Assembly (NCBI GenBank): GCA_050946195.1
Contig: JBMNUI010000004.1
Span: forward strand, 1 to 55,993
DNA length: 55,993 bases
Direction: 5' to 3'
DNA from: UMGS1002 sp050946195
GTDB lineage: Bacteria > Bacillota > Clostridia > Oscillospirales > CAG-272
Position 1 is the first letter of the stretch, and every line of letters starts with the position of its first letter. Below the pieces are notes generated by a model. It was given only the letters and a program-made list of their open reading frames with translations, did not search any database and was not told the origin of the DNA. Position numbers and translations under genes: made by a program. This document shows positions 8,797-16,351 of the stretch, in pieces.

Positions 8797-10239
8797 ATGA
8801 AAAGGCTTATTCCTGCAATACTTCTGGCAGTGATACTCTCAACCTGTCTCTATACGTTCCCGGGCATGGCGGTCGCCGAGGTGAGCGTATGGGACGGCAC
8901 CCCGGGCACGGGAATTGCACAAGGTTCGGGCACCGAAGCCGACCCCTATGTCATTACAAAAGCCGCCGAGCTTGATTATATTGCAATGGCATGTATGAGC
9001 GGCGAGACCTTTGCCGGCAAATACATAAAGCTCGGCGTCAATATCGACTGGGGCGGCAGGGAATGGACCTCTATTGGCTATTCGACAAGTGCGGTGTTCA
9101 GCGGGTATTTTGACGGCAACGGTAAGACAATCTTCAATCTCACCTGCTCCGACGTGACGGTAGGCATCTTCGGCTATGCGACAAACGCAACTATCAAAAA
9201 CCTCAATATCGATTATGCGACCTTTACGACCAACACCCGCTATGCCGGCGCAATTGTCGGACTGATGCGTGGCAGCGTGGTCTCGAACTGCTCAGCCGGC
9301 GAAAACACCAAAATCACCACTACAGACAGCATGGAAAACACCGCTCAGATAGGCGGCCTTTTCGGGCTGGTCAACAGCAGCTATATCGACAACTGTACGT
9401 TTTACGGCGAAGTGGTGGCGACCTCGATAACCGGAACGTCCTTTGTCGGGGGAATTGCCGGCGTTATAGGAAATGTTTCCGAGGTGAGTTACTGCATCAA
9501 CTACGGTTCGGTATTGGTGACAAGCCCCAGCACTCAGGAAGGCAAATATGCCTTTGCCGGTGGGATTGCCGGCTGCATAGGCTCGAGCAGCGCGGTCGGC
9601 AGCATTAAAAACTGCATAAACAAGGGCACTGTCACGGCGATTGAATATGCCGGTGGCGTGCTCGGGCGGGTTCATGTGGCAGGCAGCAGCATGACCGACT
9701 GCTACAATGTCGGCGATGTTTCGGCAAACCAGGGCTTTGCCGGTGCGATTGTCGGGGAGGTAGCCTATAACTGCGAGATCTCAGGCTGCTATGGTCTGCC
9801 GTCAGGCTCTGCGCTCGACGCATGCGCGTCAATTGTCGATGGTGTGACGGTTGCGTCGGATGCGCTAAAACTCGGCACGACAGCCGAAATTGAGGCGCTT
9901 GAAGGATACAAGAACACCGAAAAATCGGTATCGGAGAACATTCCGGTGTTTGATGTTGTAGTCCCGACCGAGCCGGCTGAGACCACCACCGAGGCGGAAG
10001 AAACCACCACGGCGCCTCAGGATGAAACCACGGCCCCCAAAGACGAGACCACAGCACCTCAGGATGAGACCACCACCTCGCCGACCGAAACCACCACAGC
10101 ATCCCCCGGCGGCACCTCAGGCACTTCCGAGCCCAAGCAAGAAGGATGCAAAAGCGTACTCGGCGGCAGCGCCCTTGTGGCCGCGGCTTTTGTTACACTT
10201 GTTGTTATCAGAAAGAAAAAAGATAATCAGGTTTTATGA
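8797..10239 (+). CDS. Surface protein with GLUG-like repeats and C-terminal membrane anchor
   Basis: A 480-residue exported protein. A signal peptide ends near AVAEV at residue ~28. Then comes a domain with the pattern GSGTEADPYVITKAAELDYI and FSGYFDGNGKTIFNL. About five GLUG-like repeats follow, each with a GG(I/L)xG turn and a short NC(x)NxGxV strand: GGLFGLV, GGIAGVIG, GGIAGCIG, GGVLGRV and GAIVGEV. A Thr/Glu/Pro-rich linker (ETTTAPQDETTAPKDETTAP) spans residues ~385-440. The C-terminus is GCKSVLGGSALV, a hydrophobic helix and RKKKDNQ. There is no LPxTG, so anchoring is by membrane helix or another sorting signal. The repeats probably form a beta-solenoid; binding partner unknown. AAAGGAG precedes the start. 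Confidence 0.85.
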   Translation: MKRLIPAILLAVILSTCLYTFPGMAVAEVSVWDGTPGTGIAQGSGTEADPYVITKAAELDYIAMACMSGETFAGKYIKLGVNIDWGGREWTSIGYSTSAVFSGYFDGNGKTIFNLTCSDVTVGIFGYATNATIKNLNIDYATFTTNTRYAGAIVGLMRGSVVSNCSAGENTKITTTDSMENTAQIGGLFGLVNSSYIDNCTFYGEVVATSITGTSFVGGIAGVIGNVSEVSYCINYGSVLVTSPSTQEGKYAFAGGIAGCIGSSSAVGSIKNCINKGTVTAIEYAGGVLGRVHVAGSSMTDCYNVGDVSANQGFAGAIVGEVAYNCEISGCYGLPSGSALDACASIVDGVTVASDALKLGTTAEIEALEGYKNTEKSVSENIPVFDVVVPTEPAETTTEAEETTTAPQDETTAPKDETTAPQDETTTSPTETTTASPGGTSGTSEPKQEGCKSVLGGSALVAAAFVTLVVIRKKKDNQVL

Positions 10240-12347
10240 AAAAATCAGTTAAGCTGACGGCAATGCTGCTGTCCCTGCTTTTGGTTGTATTCTGCCTTAA
10301 TGGATGCCAAAATACAGATACACCCGGCCGGGACAGCGGCACCGTCTCGGATGAAAATTCTGTCCCAAGTTTTACGGTTGATGTTTCCCAGTATACGATA
10401 ATCCGGCCCGAAAAAGCCTCGGCGGCCTGTACTCAGGCGGCGGCAGAGCTCAAAAAGCAGATAGACGCCCTCACGGGCGGCAACATCGCCATACGCGATG
10501 ACTGGGTTGCCGATACCTCTGCCATACCCGAGGATGCCTGCGAGATTCTCGTAGGTGCGACAAACAGGGCCGAGTCTAATGGCCTTGCCGCCGAGCTCTC
10601 CGGCATGAAATATGCGATACGGCTGAGCGGCTCCCGGATTGTCATCTCTGCCGTAAACGACCAGTTGCTCTTATATGCGGTCGACTATTTTGTCTCGGAA
10701 TATGTAGCCCGGGGTGCTGGAGAGGGGACCTTCAGCCTGCCCGAGAATCTCAGCTACACAAGCGGCGAGCATAACTCGTTGCCGGTAGTGGTGTCGGGGA
10801 CCCCCCAGTACCATATCGTATATCCGGTCGGCGCTAATCCCGCTATAAAGCCCGAGTATCTTAAGCTTAAGGACGAAATCGACAAGCTTGTCGGCAACCA
10901 GAGCCAGACAATAGGAACCGACCTCCTCTCAAAAGGAGGCAGCTACGACAGCAGCAAGCGAGAAATCCTGCTCGGCGACACCCGGCACGACGAGGTTGCC
11001 GAGGCAATGGAGCAGCTTGCCGCCGACGAGTACGGGATTTTTGCCATCGGCAACAAAATTGTCGTCTGCGGCAGGACGCGCAGCAGCGGCGTGCTTGCGA
11101 TAGGAAAGTTTATTGAACTTTTAAAATCCTCCGTCACAAAGGACGGCGAGGGTAAGGTGAGCCTGAGCCTTGTCTACGAGCGCCCGCTGATTTTCAAGAA
11201 TACAAGCTACAAAACCGACATTCCCGAATTTACCTCGGGCAGGTTATCGGGCGCTTATGACTGCGGGGACGGCGTGCTCGAGATGTATTACACCGGGGTA
11301 TCTCCGGCCGATTATGATTCCTACTGTGAGGCGGCCGGAAAAGCCGGGTTTTCTCTGACCTATTCCCACACCGCTGCGTCTAATACATTCAGGACATATT
11401 CTGACGGCAAAACGCGGTTTTTTGCCTCGTATTCAGCCGGGAAGGGCGTGCTCAGAATCATAACCGAGGATGCCTCAATGACGCCGGCACCTGTCGAGGC
11501 GGCCACATATTCGGAGGTCTGCGCGCCCTCTGTCACACAGCTTGCCCTCTCCTACACCAAGGACAACACCAACGGCATGGGGTATGTAATACAGCTCTCG
11601 GACGGCAGCTTTATCATCTATGACGGCGGCTTTACCGCCGACGCCGAAAATATACTCAACACGCTCAGTGGGCTCACACCCCCCGGAACTACGCCATACG
11701 TCAGGGCATGGATACTGACGCATATGCACGGCGACCATTATCAGGCTTTCGTTGAGTTTGCAAACATCTATGCGTCACAGGTAAAGCTTGACTATGTCGT
11801 CCTCAACGTCGCCGACAAATACTACGATGTGGGTTACAACATTTATACAAACGGCAAGATCTCGTCGGCGCTGGTGAAACTGAAAGCCACAAGACTGCTC
11901 AAGGTCCACGCCGGAACTGTGCTTCGTTTTGCCGATGCCGAAATTGAAATCCTGTGTACCCATGAGGAGCTTTACCCGGAGGTGCTCAACCTTGAATACA
12001 CAAACGACACCTCAATTGTCAGCCACGTGAGCCTCGGCGGGCAGACAATCATCTTCCCGGGGGACATGCAGACGCTTGAGAGCAACATACTGGTCTCGAT
12101 GTACGGCACATATCTCAAAAGCGATTTTGTGCAGATATCCCACCACGGCTCAATAAAGTACCCGGCGACACTGGAGTTTTATCAGACGGTCGACCCGACA
12201 TGGGCCTTTTTCCCGGGCTCAAAGTCGCGTTATGCCGAGAATTCCGGCACTCCCGAAAACTCATACCTGATAAAAAGGCTGGGCGCCGGCAATATATTCG
12301 TAGCCGACTCTGGGAACAAGACCATATTGCTGCCGTTTGGCAAATAA
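10236..12347 (+). CDS. Lipoprotein with duplicated N-terminal domain and metallo-beta-lactamase fold
   Basis: A 703-residue lipoprotein overlapping the previous stop by 4 bases (ATGA), so translation is probably coupled. The lipobox is LNGC near residue 24. Residues ~45-165 and ~180-310 are two copies of one alpha/beta module: compare QYTIIRPEKA, EILVGATNR, GSRIVISAVN with QYHIVYPVGA, EILLGDTRH, GNKIVVCGRT. The module resembles N-terminal domains of some carbohydrate-active enzymes. Residues ~430-703 are a metallo-beta-lactamase fold with THMHGDHYQAF, FPGDMQ and ISHHGS, a layout like the ComEC hydrolase domain. It probably hydrolyses a phosphoester or similar bond outside the cell. Substrate unknown. 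Confidence 0.85.
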   Translation: MKKSVKLTAMLLSLLLVVFCLNGCQNTDTPGRDSGTVSDENSVPSFTVDVSQYTIIRPEKASAACTQAAAELKKQIDALTGGNIAIRDDWVADTSAIPEDACEILVGATNRAESNGLAAELSGMKYAIRLSGSRIVISAVNDQLLLYAVDYFVSEYVARGAGEGTFSLPENLSYTSGEHNSLPVVVSGTPQYHIVYPVGANPAIKPEYLKLKDEIDKLVGNQSQTIGTDLLSKGGSYDSSKREILLGDTRHDEVAEAMEQLAADEYGIFAIGNKIVVCGRTRSSGVLAIGKFIELLKSSVTKDGEGKVSLSLVYERPLIFKNTSYKTDIPEFTSGRLSGAYDCGDGVLEMYYTGVSPADYDSYCEAAGKAGFSLTYSHTAASNTFRTYSDGKTRFFASYSAGKGVLRIITEDASMTPAPVEAATYSEVCAPSVTQLALSYTKDNTNGMGYVIQLSDGSFIIYDGGFTADAENILNTLSGLTPPGTTPYVRAWILTHMHGDHYQAFVEFANIYASQVKLDYVVLNVADKYYDVGYNIYTNGKISSALVKLKATRLLKVHAGTVLRFADAEIEILCTHEELYPEVLNLEYTNDTSIVSHVSLGGQTIIFPGDMQTLESNILVSMYGTYLKSDFVQISHHGSIKYPATLEFYQTVDPTWAFFPGSKSRYAENSGTPENSYLIKRLGAGNIFVADSGNKTILLPFGK

Positions 12348-12384
12348 TATGGCGCTTAATTTGTCAGGCTGACTTCATACCCGC

Positions 12385-12443
12385 AAAAAAGCACCCGGTG
12401 AGGGTGCTTTTTTGCCCCCCGTTGCCATGCGGCAACGGGGGGC
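12385..12443. terminator. Double terminator closing the surface-protein operon
   Basis: Stem GCACCC/GGGTGC (12391-12407) is flanked by six As and six Ts, so it can act in both directions. A second stem at 12414-12443 (GCCCCCCGTTGCC paired with its complement) follows. It lies 38 bases after the lipoprotein gene and just past the stop of the leftward small gene. Confidence 0.88.
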
Positions 12444-12450
12444 TTTCTGA

Positions 12451-12741
12451 TTAATAATGTCTCATTATTTGTACCTTTACGGCTTCAAGCAGGGTTTTCC
12501 ACGCTTCATTGTCGTAGTCTTCGCGTTTCTGGGACTTTAACCATTCTGTCAATTCAGTTAACCGGCTTGTCGTGTTGCTTTGGGAAACACTCTTGGGTTT
12601 TAAGTCATCATACATCTTTTCGTAAAACTTGATGAGCTGCTGATTTGTTGTTTCTCTGTTCCGGACAACCGCGACAAGTAAATTTGCCTTTGACAAATTT
12701 GCATCATTGGCTTCGTCGCTGACTCCCTCGCCGATTTTCAT
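12451..12741 (-). CDS. Small hypothetical protein, possibly a gene remnant
   Basis: A 96-residue frame, charged and predicted mostly helical, with no signal peptide, membrane segment or family I recognise. Internal text includes LSKANLLVAVVRNRETTNQQ and FYEKMYDDLKPK. The frame continues in register for 17 codons upstream of the ATG to a stop at 12793-12795, and no convincing ribosome-binding site precedes the ATG, so it may be the 3' part of a decayed gene. Base composition here and to 12.96 kb is more AT-rich than the neighbours. It ends against the shared terminator. A weak leftward promoter near the 12811-12829 inverted repeat is possible. Confidence 0.45.
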   Translation of the reverse strand: MKIGEGVSDEANDANLSKANLLVAVVRNRETTNQQLIKFYEKMYDDLKPKSVSQSNTTSRLTELTEWLKSQKREDYDNEAWKTLLEAVKVQIMRHY

Positions 12742-12810
12742 TTGCCTCAGTTCGCCGATTACGCTTTCAAGATAAGCGGTCGAAGCAGCTATTTATTACA
12801 AAAATACAAT

Positions 12811-12829
12811 ACATTGTCAAGTACAATGT
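12811..12829. promoter_or_regulatory. Inverted repeat, operator-like
   Basis: ACATTGT and ACAATGT are separated by CAAGT: a perfect 7-bp inverted repeat in an AT-rich stretch between the small hypothetical frame and the promoter at 12919. A leftward TTGACA (12820-12815) overlaps it. It could be a repressor site; no partner protein is identified. Confidence 0.4.
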
Positions 12830-12918
12830 TTTCGGTATAAACAAGTGATGCAAAATGAATCCGACCCGCCGCTCTTACCTCGGCTGAGCAAACCTACAAG
12901 ACGGGGCGCCCAATATGC

Positions 12919-12947
12919 TTGACTTTTCATTGGCTTTGATTTATAAT
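12919..12947 (+). promoter_or_regulatory. Sigma-A promoter with long leader for the endonuclease-fold lipoprotein
   Basis: TTGACT at 12919-12924, 17-base spacer, TATAAT at 12942-12947. The next start codon is at 13129, leaving a leader of about 175 bases. Nothing in the leader matches a riboswitch I know. Confidence 0.7.
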
Positions 12948-13128
12948 TTACATGAATATCCAGAAGAGCAGGCATTGTTTTAAAAAATCGTTGTCTCAAC
13001 CCTCCTCTCAGCCGGTCTTGGCCTTCGGCGATTAATACCAAACCCATAAGTCAAGTGGAATCAGGCTATGTCGGCTCAATGGAAAATGCACCGGATAACG
13101 AAACCGAGAAAGCCCAAGGGGAGATAAA

Positions 13129-14046
13129 ATGACGTTAAAATCAATCCGGATACTGTTCCGCGCTCTGACATTCATTATTCTTGCGGCTGCGCTTGGCTTC
13201 TGCACGCTGCTGCTTGCCTCCTGCGGCACTTCCAAACCGCCGTTGACCGACGGCAACCGAACCGGCGAAACTTCGGGCACGGACACGGACACAGACACGG
13301 ACACGGGTGAAGCCCCCGGCACAGACGAAAGTCTGATCACAGCAAAGGACAGTGAAACCTGCGAGACCCCGCCCGATACAATTTTGAGAGTCGGAAGCTA
13401 TAATATTAAAAACGGCTCACAGGTTAACCACAATTTTAAACTGATTGCCGATGATATAATTGAGATGAACCTTGACATAGTCGGTCTTCAGGAAGTTGAC
13501 CAACTGACCAACCGAAACGGCAGAATCGACACCATGAAGAACCTGGGCCAGTTTACCGGCTACTATTACAAGTTCGCCAAAGCGATATCCTATCAGGGCG
13601 GCGAATACGGAGTGGGGATTCTCAGCCGCTACCCGATTGAATCCTTCGAGGTAATCCGGCTTTACAGCGGCGGCAAGGAACAGCGTGTTCTCAGCCACGC
13701 CGTCATAAACATAAACGGTATTAAAGTCGATTTCTTCAATACCCACCTCTCCTACGAATCCAGGGACATCCGCGACGAGCAGTTCAAGGCTGTCGCCCAA
13801 AAGCTCACCGATTACCAATACTTCATCCTGACCGGCGACTTCAACACCTCCGACACCGCCGAATTTACTGTTATCGCAAAGTCATTTCTAGTCAACCCGA
13901 AAAAATATGTTACCTTTCCGGGTGGCAAATCCCACATCGACAACATCGTCCTCTCTGAAAATTGGGCCGTGATTGATTCCGGAACACTTGAAAAAGGCCA
14001 CTCTGACCATTCGATGCTCTGGGCTGAGATAAAACTTCAAAAGTGA
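13129..14046 (+). CDS. Secreted endonuclease/exonuclease/phosphatase-fold lipoprotein
   Basis: A 305-residue lipoprotein with hydrophobic N-terminus and lipobox LASC near residue 33. A Thr/Asp/Gly linker follows with four Thr-Asp units in a row, encoded by an imperfect 6-base tandem repeat. Then comes an endonuclease/exonuclease/phosphatase (EEP) domain with all main blocks: SYNIKNG, LQEVDQ, GVGILSRYPI, NTHLSYE, LTGDFNTSD, IDNIVL and HSDHSM. This superfamily cuts nucleic acids, phospholipids or inositol phosphates with Mg2+. Here the enzyme would act outside the cell. AAGGGGAG precedes the ATG. It is monocistronic with a long leader. Substrate cannot be told; DNA or phospholipid is plausible. 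Confidence 0.88.
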   Translation: MTLKSIRILFRALTFIILAAALGFCTLLLASCGTSKPPLTDGNRTGETSGTDTDTDTDTGEAPGTDESLITAKDSETCETPPDTILRVGSYNIKNGSQVNHNFKLIADDIIEMNLDIVGLQEVDQLTNRNGRIDTMKNLGQFTGYYYKFAKAISYQGGEYGVGILSRYPIESFEVIRLYSGGKEQRVLSHAVININGIKVDFFNTHLSYESRDIRDEQFKAVAQKLTDYQYFILTGDFNTSDTAEFTVIAKSFLVNPKKYVTFPGGKSHIDNIVLSENWAVIDSGTLEKGHSDHSMLWAEIKLQK

Positions 14047-14115
14047 GAGAAAGTGTGCCTCGCCGCCCGAATATCCGGATATCGACTGTTCGATTCCGCA
14101 CTCCCGTGGCAAACA

Positions 14116-14146
14116 GAAAAGCCCCATGCGCTGCACTGGGCTTTTC
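14116..14146 (-). terminator. Terminator of the tRNA array
   Basis: GAAAAGCCC and GGGCTTTTC pair around a ~13-base loop, just beyond the 3' end of tRNA-Cys on the minus strand. Its symmetric A and T runs would also stop the rightward endonuclease-fold gene. Confidence 0.75.
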
Positions 14147-14149
14147 GAT

Positions 14150-14224
<75 letters not shown>

Positions 14225-14269
14225 ATTGACTTCAAACGGGCACGATTATTGGTCGCGCCCGTTGTCATT

Positions 14270-14345
14270 TGGAGCGGATTACGGGGATCGAACCCGCTAC
14301 CTCGACCTTGGCAAGGTCGCGCTCTACCAAATGAGCTAAATCCGC
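14270..14345 (-). tRNA. tRNA-Gly (GCC)
   Basis: A 76-base cloverleaf: acceptor GCGGATT pairs with AATCCGC, anticodon GCC in the TTGCCAA loop, T-arm GGGTTCGATCCC, CCA encoded. Confidence 0.96.
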
Positions 14346-14360
14346 ACGGCACAAAGCCGA

Positions 14361-14436
<76 letters not shown>

Positions 14437-14443
14437 AAATTAT

Positions 14444-14520
14444 TGGCGACCCGGATGGGGCTCGAACCCACGACCTCTAGCGTGACAGGCTAGCGTTCTA
14501 ACCAACTGAACTACCGGGCC
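14444..14520 (-). tRNA. tRNA-Asp (GTC)
   Basis: A 77-base cloverleaf: 5' GGCCCGG acceptor, anticodon GTC in the CTGTCAC loop, T-arm GGGTTCGAGCCC, CCA encoded. The 33-base spacer to tRNA-Val is very GC-rich. Confidence 0.96.
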
Positions 14521-14553
14521 GTACTCGGCCGCCGGCCGCCGCCCTTTCGGGGC

Positions 14554-14629
14554 TGGTGGGAACAGCAGGGCTCGAACCTACGACCCCCTGCGTGTAAAGC
14601 AGGTGCTCTCCCAGCTGAGCTATGCTCCC
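14554..14629 (-). tRNA. tRNA-Val (TAC)
   Basis: A 76-base cloverleaf: acceptor GGGAGCA, anticodon TAC in loop TTTACAC, T-arm AGGTTCGAGCCCT, CCA encoded. First gene of the array, about 40 bases downstream of a consensus promoter. Confidence 0.96.
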
Positions 14630-14671
14630 AGACATGATTCTTGCCTGCTTTCCGTCTTGGCGACGGGTATC

Positions 14672-14700
14672 ATTATATCATAGACATTTTGCTTTGTCAA
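14672..14700 (-). promoter_or_regulatory. Consensus promoter of the tRNA array
   Basis: On the minus strand TTGACA (14700-14695), 17-base spacer, TATAAT (14677-14672): an exact sigma-A match, as expected for stable-RNA genes. Confidence 0.92.
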
Positions 14701-14844
14701 CACCTTTTTTGTTTTTTATGCACCCTCCGGTTATGTGGAAAAACTATAATTACAAAGCCGATTTACGGGCTTTCACGGTATGCCGGCCGGCGCGGCAGCC
14801 GTTGATTATTCAGACTCAAAAGTATGCCAAAGATAGTTGGCAGG

Positions 14845-15783
14845 CTACATTCCGTTTTCCATGTATTCGGACTTTGTGGCGTTTATCAGGTCATATACGC
14901 GCTTGGCATCGGCAATGTCGATGAAGGAGTCGAGCAGGCTGTTTGTGTATGCCACCCTGTCGTAGCGCCTGCCATAAGGATACTCGGGGGCGTGTGTCGG
15001 GGTGACAAACACGATTGTCCCGCAGCCTGTTCCGCGGCGGCTGAGGATCAGCCTGACCTCGCTCAGCCGGCGGTAGCTTATGTCCCTGAAGCGGTTGACC
15101 CGGCCGGTAATGCAGAGCATCACCCTCATGTTGGTCACCGCATAATAGATGTTCGGCTTGTTGATATTGAGCACTATCGTCTTGCCGAAGACGGTATAGA
15201 GCCATATTCCGAAAAAGAACAGGCCGAATAACGCCACAAAGCTGCTTAATCTGATGCTGTAGACAAGCCAAAAAAAGATAAATCCAAACACTATAATGTT
15301 AAGTATGTGTACGGCCCCGCTCTTGCGGACCCCGACGTGCTCGGTGGTCGGCTGGCCTGACCAGAGCACCTTTTCGTTGTCGGCAAGATAGGCGGCAAGC
15401 GGGCTTTTCCAAATATCCGACCGGCCGCCCGGCTCGCCGGCAAATGTCCGGTTTCTGTCGCCCGGGATCTTAACCCCCTCGCCGACATTGCCGAGACTTT
15501 CCCCCGCCCCATAGGCGCCGCTGCCTGCCGGTGTTTTTTCTATGCTCAGCGTAGTCTCGGCCTGCCGGGAAGTTTGGCCTCGGGCTGTCCCGCTTAGCTC
15601 CTCGACCGTGACGCCAAACAGCTTTGCAAGCAGGTCAAGCTCGGCCGGGTTCGGCAGCTCTCTCCCGGATTCCCAGACTATAACTGTTGCCGGCTTTACC
15701 TCAAGCATTCTGGCAACGCGCTCGACAGACATCTCGCGCTTTTCTCTGAGTTGCCTTATTTTCTCTCCTACACTGCTCTTCAT
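14845..15783 (-). CDS. Membrane-anchored XRE-type regulator with PH-like domain
   Basis: A 312-residue protein with three parts. Residues ~8-62 are a helix-turn-helix XRE domain (LREKREMSVERVARMLEV, then PATVIVWESGRELPNPAELD). Residues ~65-140 are a Gly/Ser-rich linker. From ~140 a bacterial PH-like domain (EKVLWSGQPTTEH) is interrupted by two transmembrane helices at ~160-200, then continues through YYAVTNMRVMLCITG to the end. GGAGAGC precedes the ATG. A DNA-binding domain tethered to the membrane could sense envelope state. It is the leftward neighbour of yerC, 126 bases downstream. Regulated genes and signal are unknown. Confidence 0.85.
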   Translation of the reverse strand: MKSSVGEKIRQLREKREMSVERVARMLEVKPATVIVWESGRELPNPAELDLLAKLFGVTVEELSGTARGQTSRQAETTLSIEKTPAGSGAYGAGESLGNVGEGVKIPGDRNRTFAGEPGGRSDIWKSPLAAYLADNEKVLWSGQPTTEHVGVRKSGAVHILNIIVFGFIFFWLVYSIRLSSFVALFGLFFFGIWLYTVFGKTIVLNINKPNIYYAVTNMRVMLCITGRVNRFRDISYRRLSEVRLILSRRGTGCGTIVFVTPTHAPEYPYGRRYDRVAYTNSLLDSFIDIADAKRVYDLINATKSEYMENGM

Positions 15784-15909
15784 TTGCTCTCCATGCCGCC
15801 CGTGCGGACAGATTTGTAAAAGTTGCCTATCCCCGAAATCCGGGGCTATAAGAAAAACTCGGCCATCATACCCATTGTGGCCGGTTCCTCAGGGTTTTAT
15901 CCCCCCGTG

Positions 15910-16212
15910 CTACCTGCGCTTGTCAAGCTTTTCAAGCTTCTCGAGCACGCTGAGATAGCCGTCGCTGCCGTATTTGAGGCAGCGGTTGACCCGGCTGATG
16001 GTGGCGGTGCTGAGTCCGGTCTGCTGGGCGATTTCTGAATAAATGTGGTTTTCGTACAGCATTTTTGCCGCCTGCATCCTCCGCGACATTTCCTGCAGTT
16101 CGGATACCGTGCACAGATCCTCAAAAAAGTTATAGCACTCCTCAATCGTCTCAAGTGTAAGTATTGCCCTGAACAGGAAATCGAGCTTTTCGTCTCTGAT
16201 TTTGTTCTTCAT
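15910..16212 (-). CDS. yerC: TrpR-like YerC/YecD family DNA-binding protein
   Basis: A 100-residue protein matching the TIGR02531 YerC/YecD family, related to the Trp repressor. The helix-turn-helix is clear at IYSEIAQQTGLSTATISRVN, and the length matches the family. AAGGAGAGG lies before the ATG. A promoter is at 16292-16320. YerC of Bacillus is a conserved protein whose role is poorly defined; despite the fold it is not known to bind tryptophan. There is no trp gene nearby, so a tryptophan role is not supported. Confidence 0.94.
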   Translation of the reverse strand: MKNKIRDEKLDFLFRAILTLETIEECYNFFEDLCTVSELQEMSRRMQAAKMLYENHIYSEIAQQTGLSTATISRVNRCLKYGSDGYLSVLEKLEKLDKRR

Positions 16213-16291
16213 CTCGCCTCTCCTTGCCTGACATGCCGGCCCTGAAAGGCCGCGTTATTTGCCGAGCTGGCAACCTCTCATGTCTTGACTT

Positions 16292-16320
16292 ATTTTAATA
16301 CTTTTCCTGCCTAAAGTAAA
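16292..16320 (-). promoter_or_regulatory. Promoter for yerC
   Basis: On the minus strand TTTACT (16320-16315), 17-base spacer, TAAAAT (16297-16292), about 80 bases upstream of the yerC ATG. Moderate match to sigma-A. Confidence 0.55.
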
Positions 16321-16351
16321 GTGCTTTTTGTAATTTTCACATAAGTCCGGC

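Noticed and set aside
13270..13310. CRISPR or other repeat array in the 13.3 kb gene
   Set aside because: It is a short coding microsatellite giving Thr-Asp repeats, without spacers.
15910..16212. True tryptophan repressor
   Set aside because: Sequence and length fit YerC/YecD, and no trp genes are nearby.
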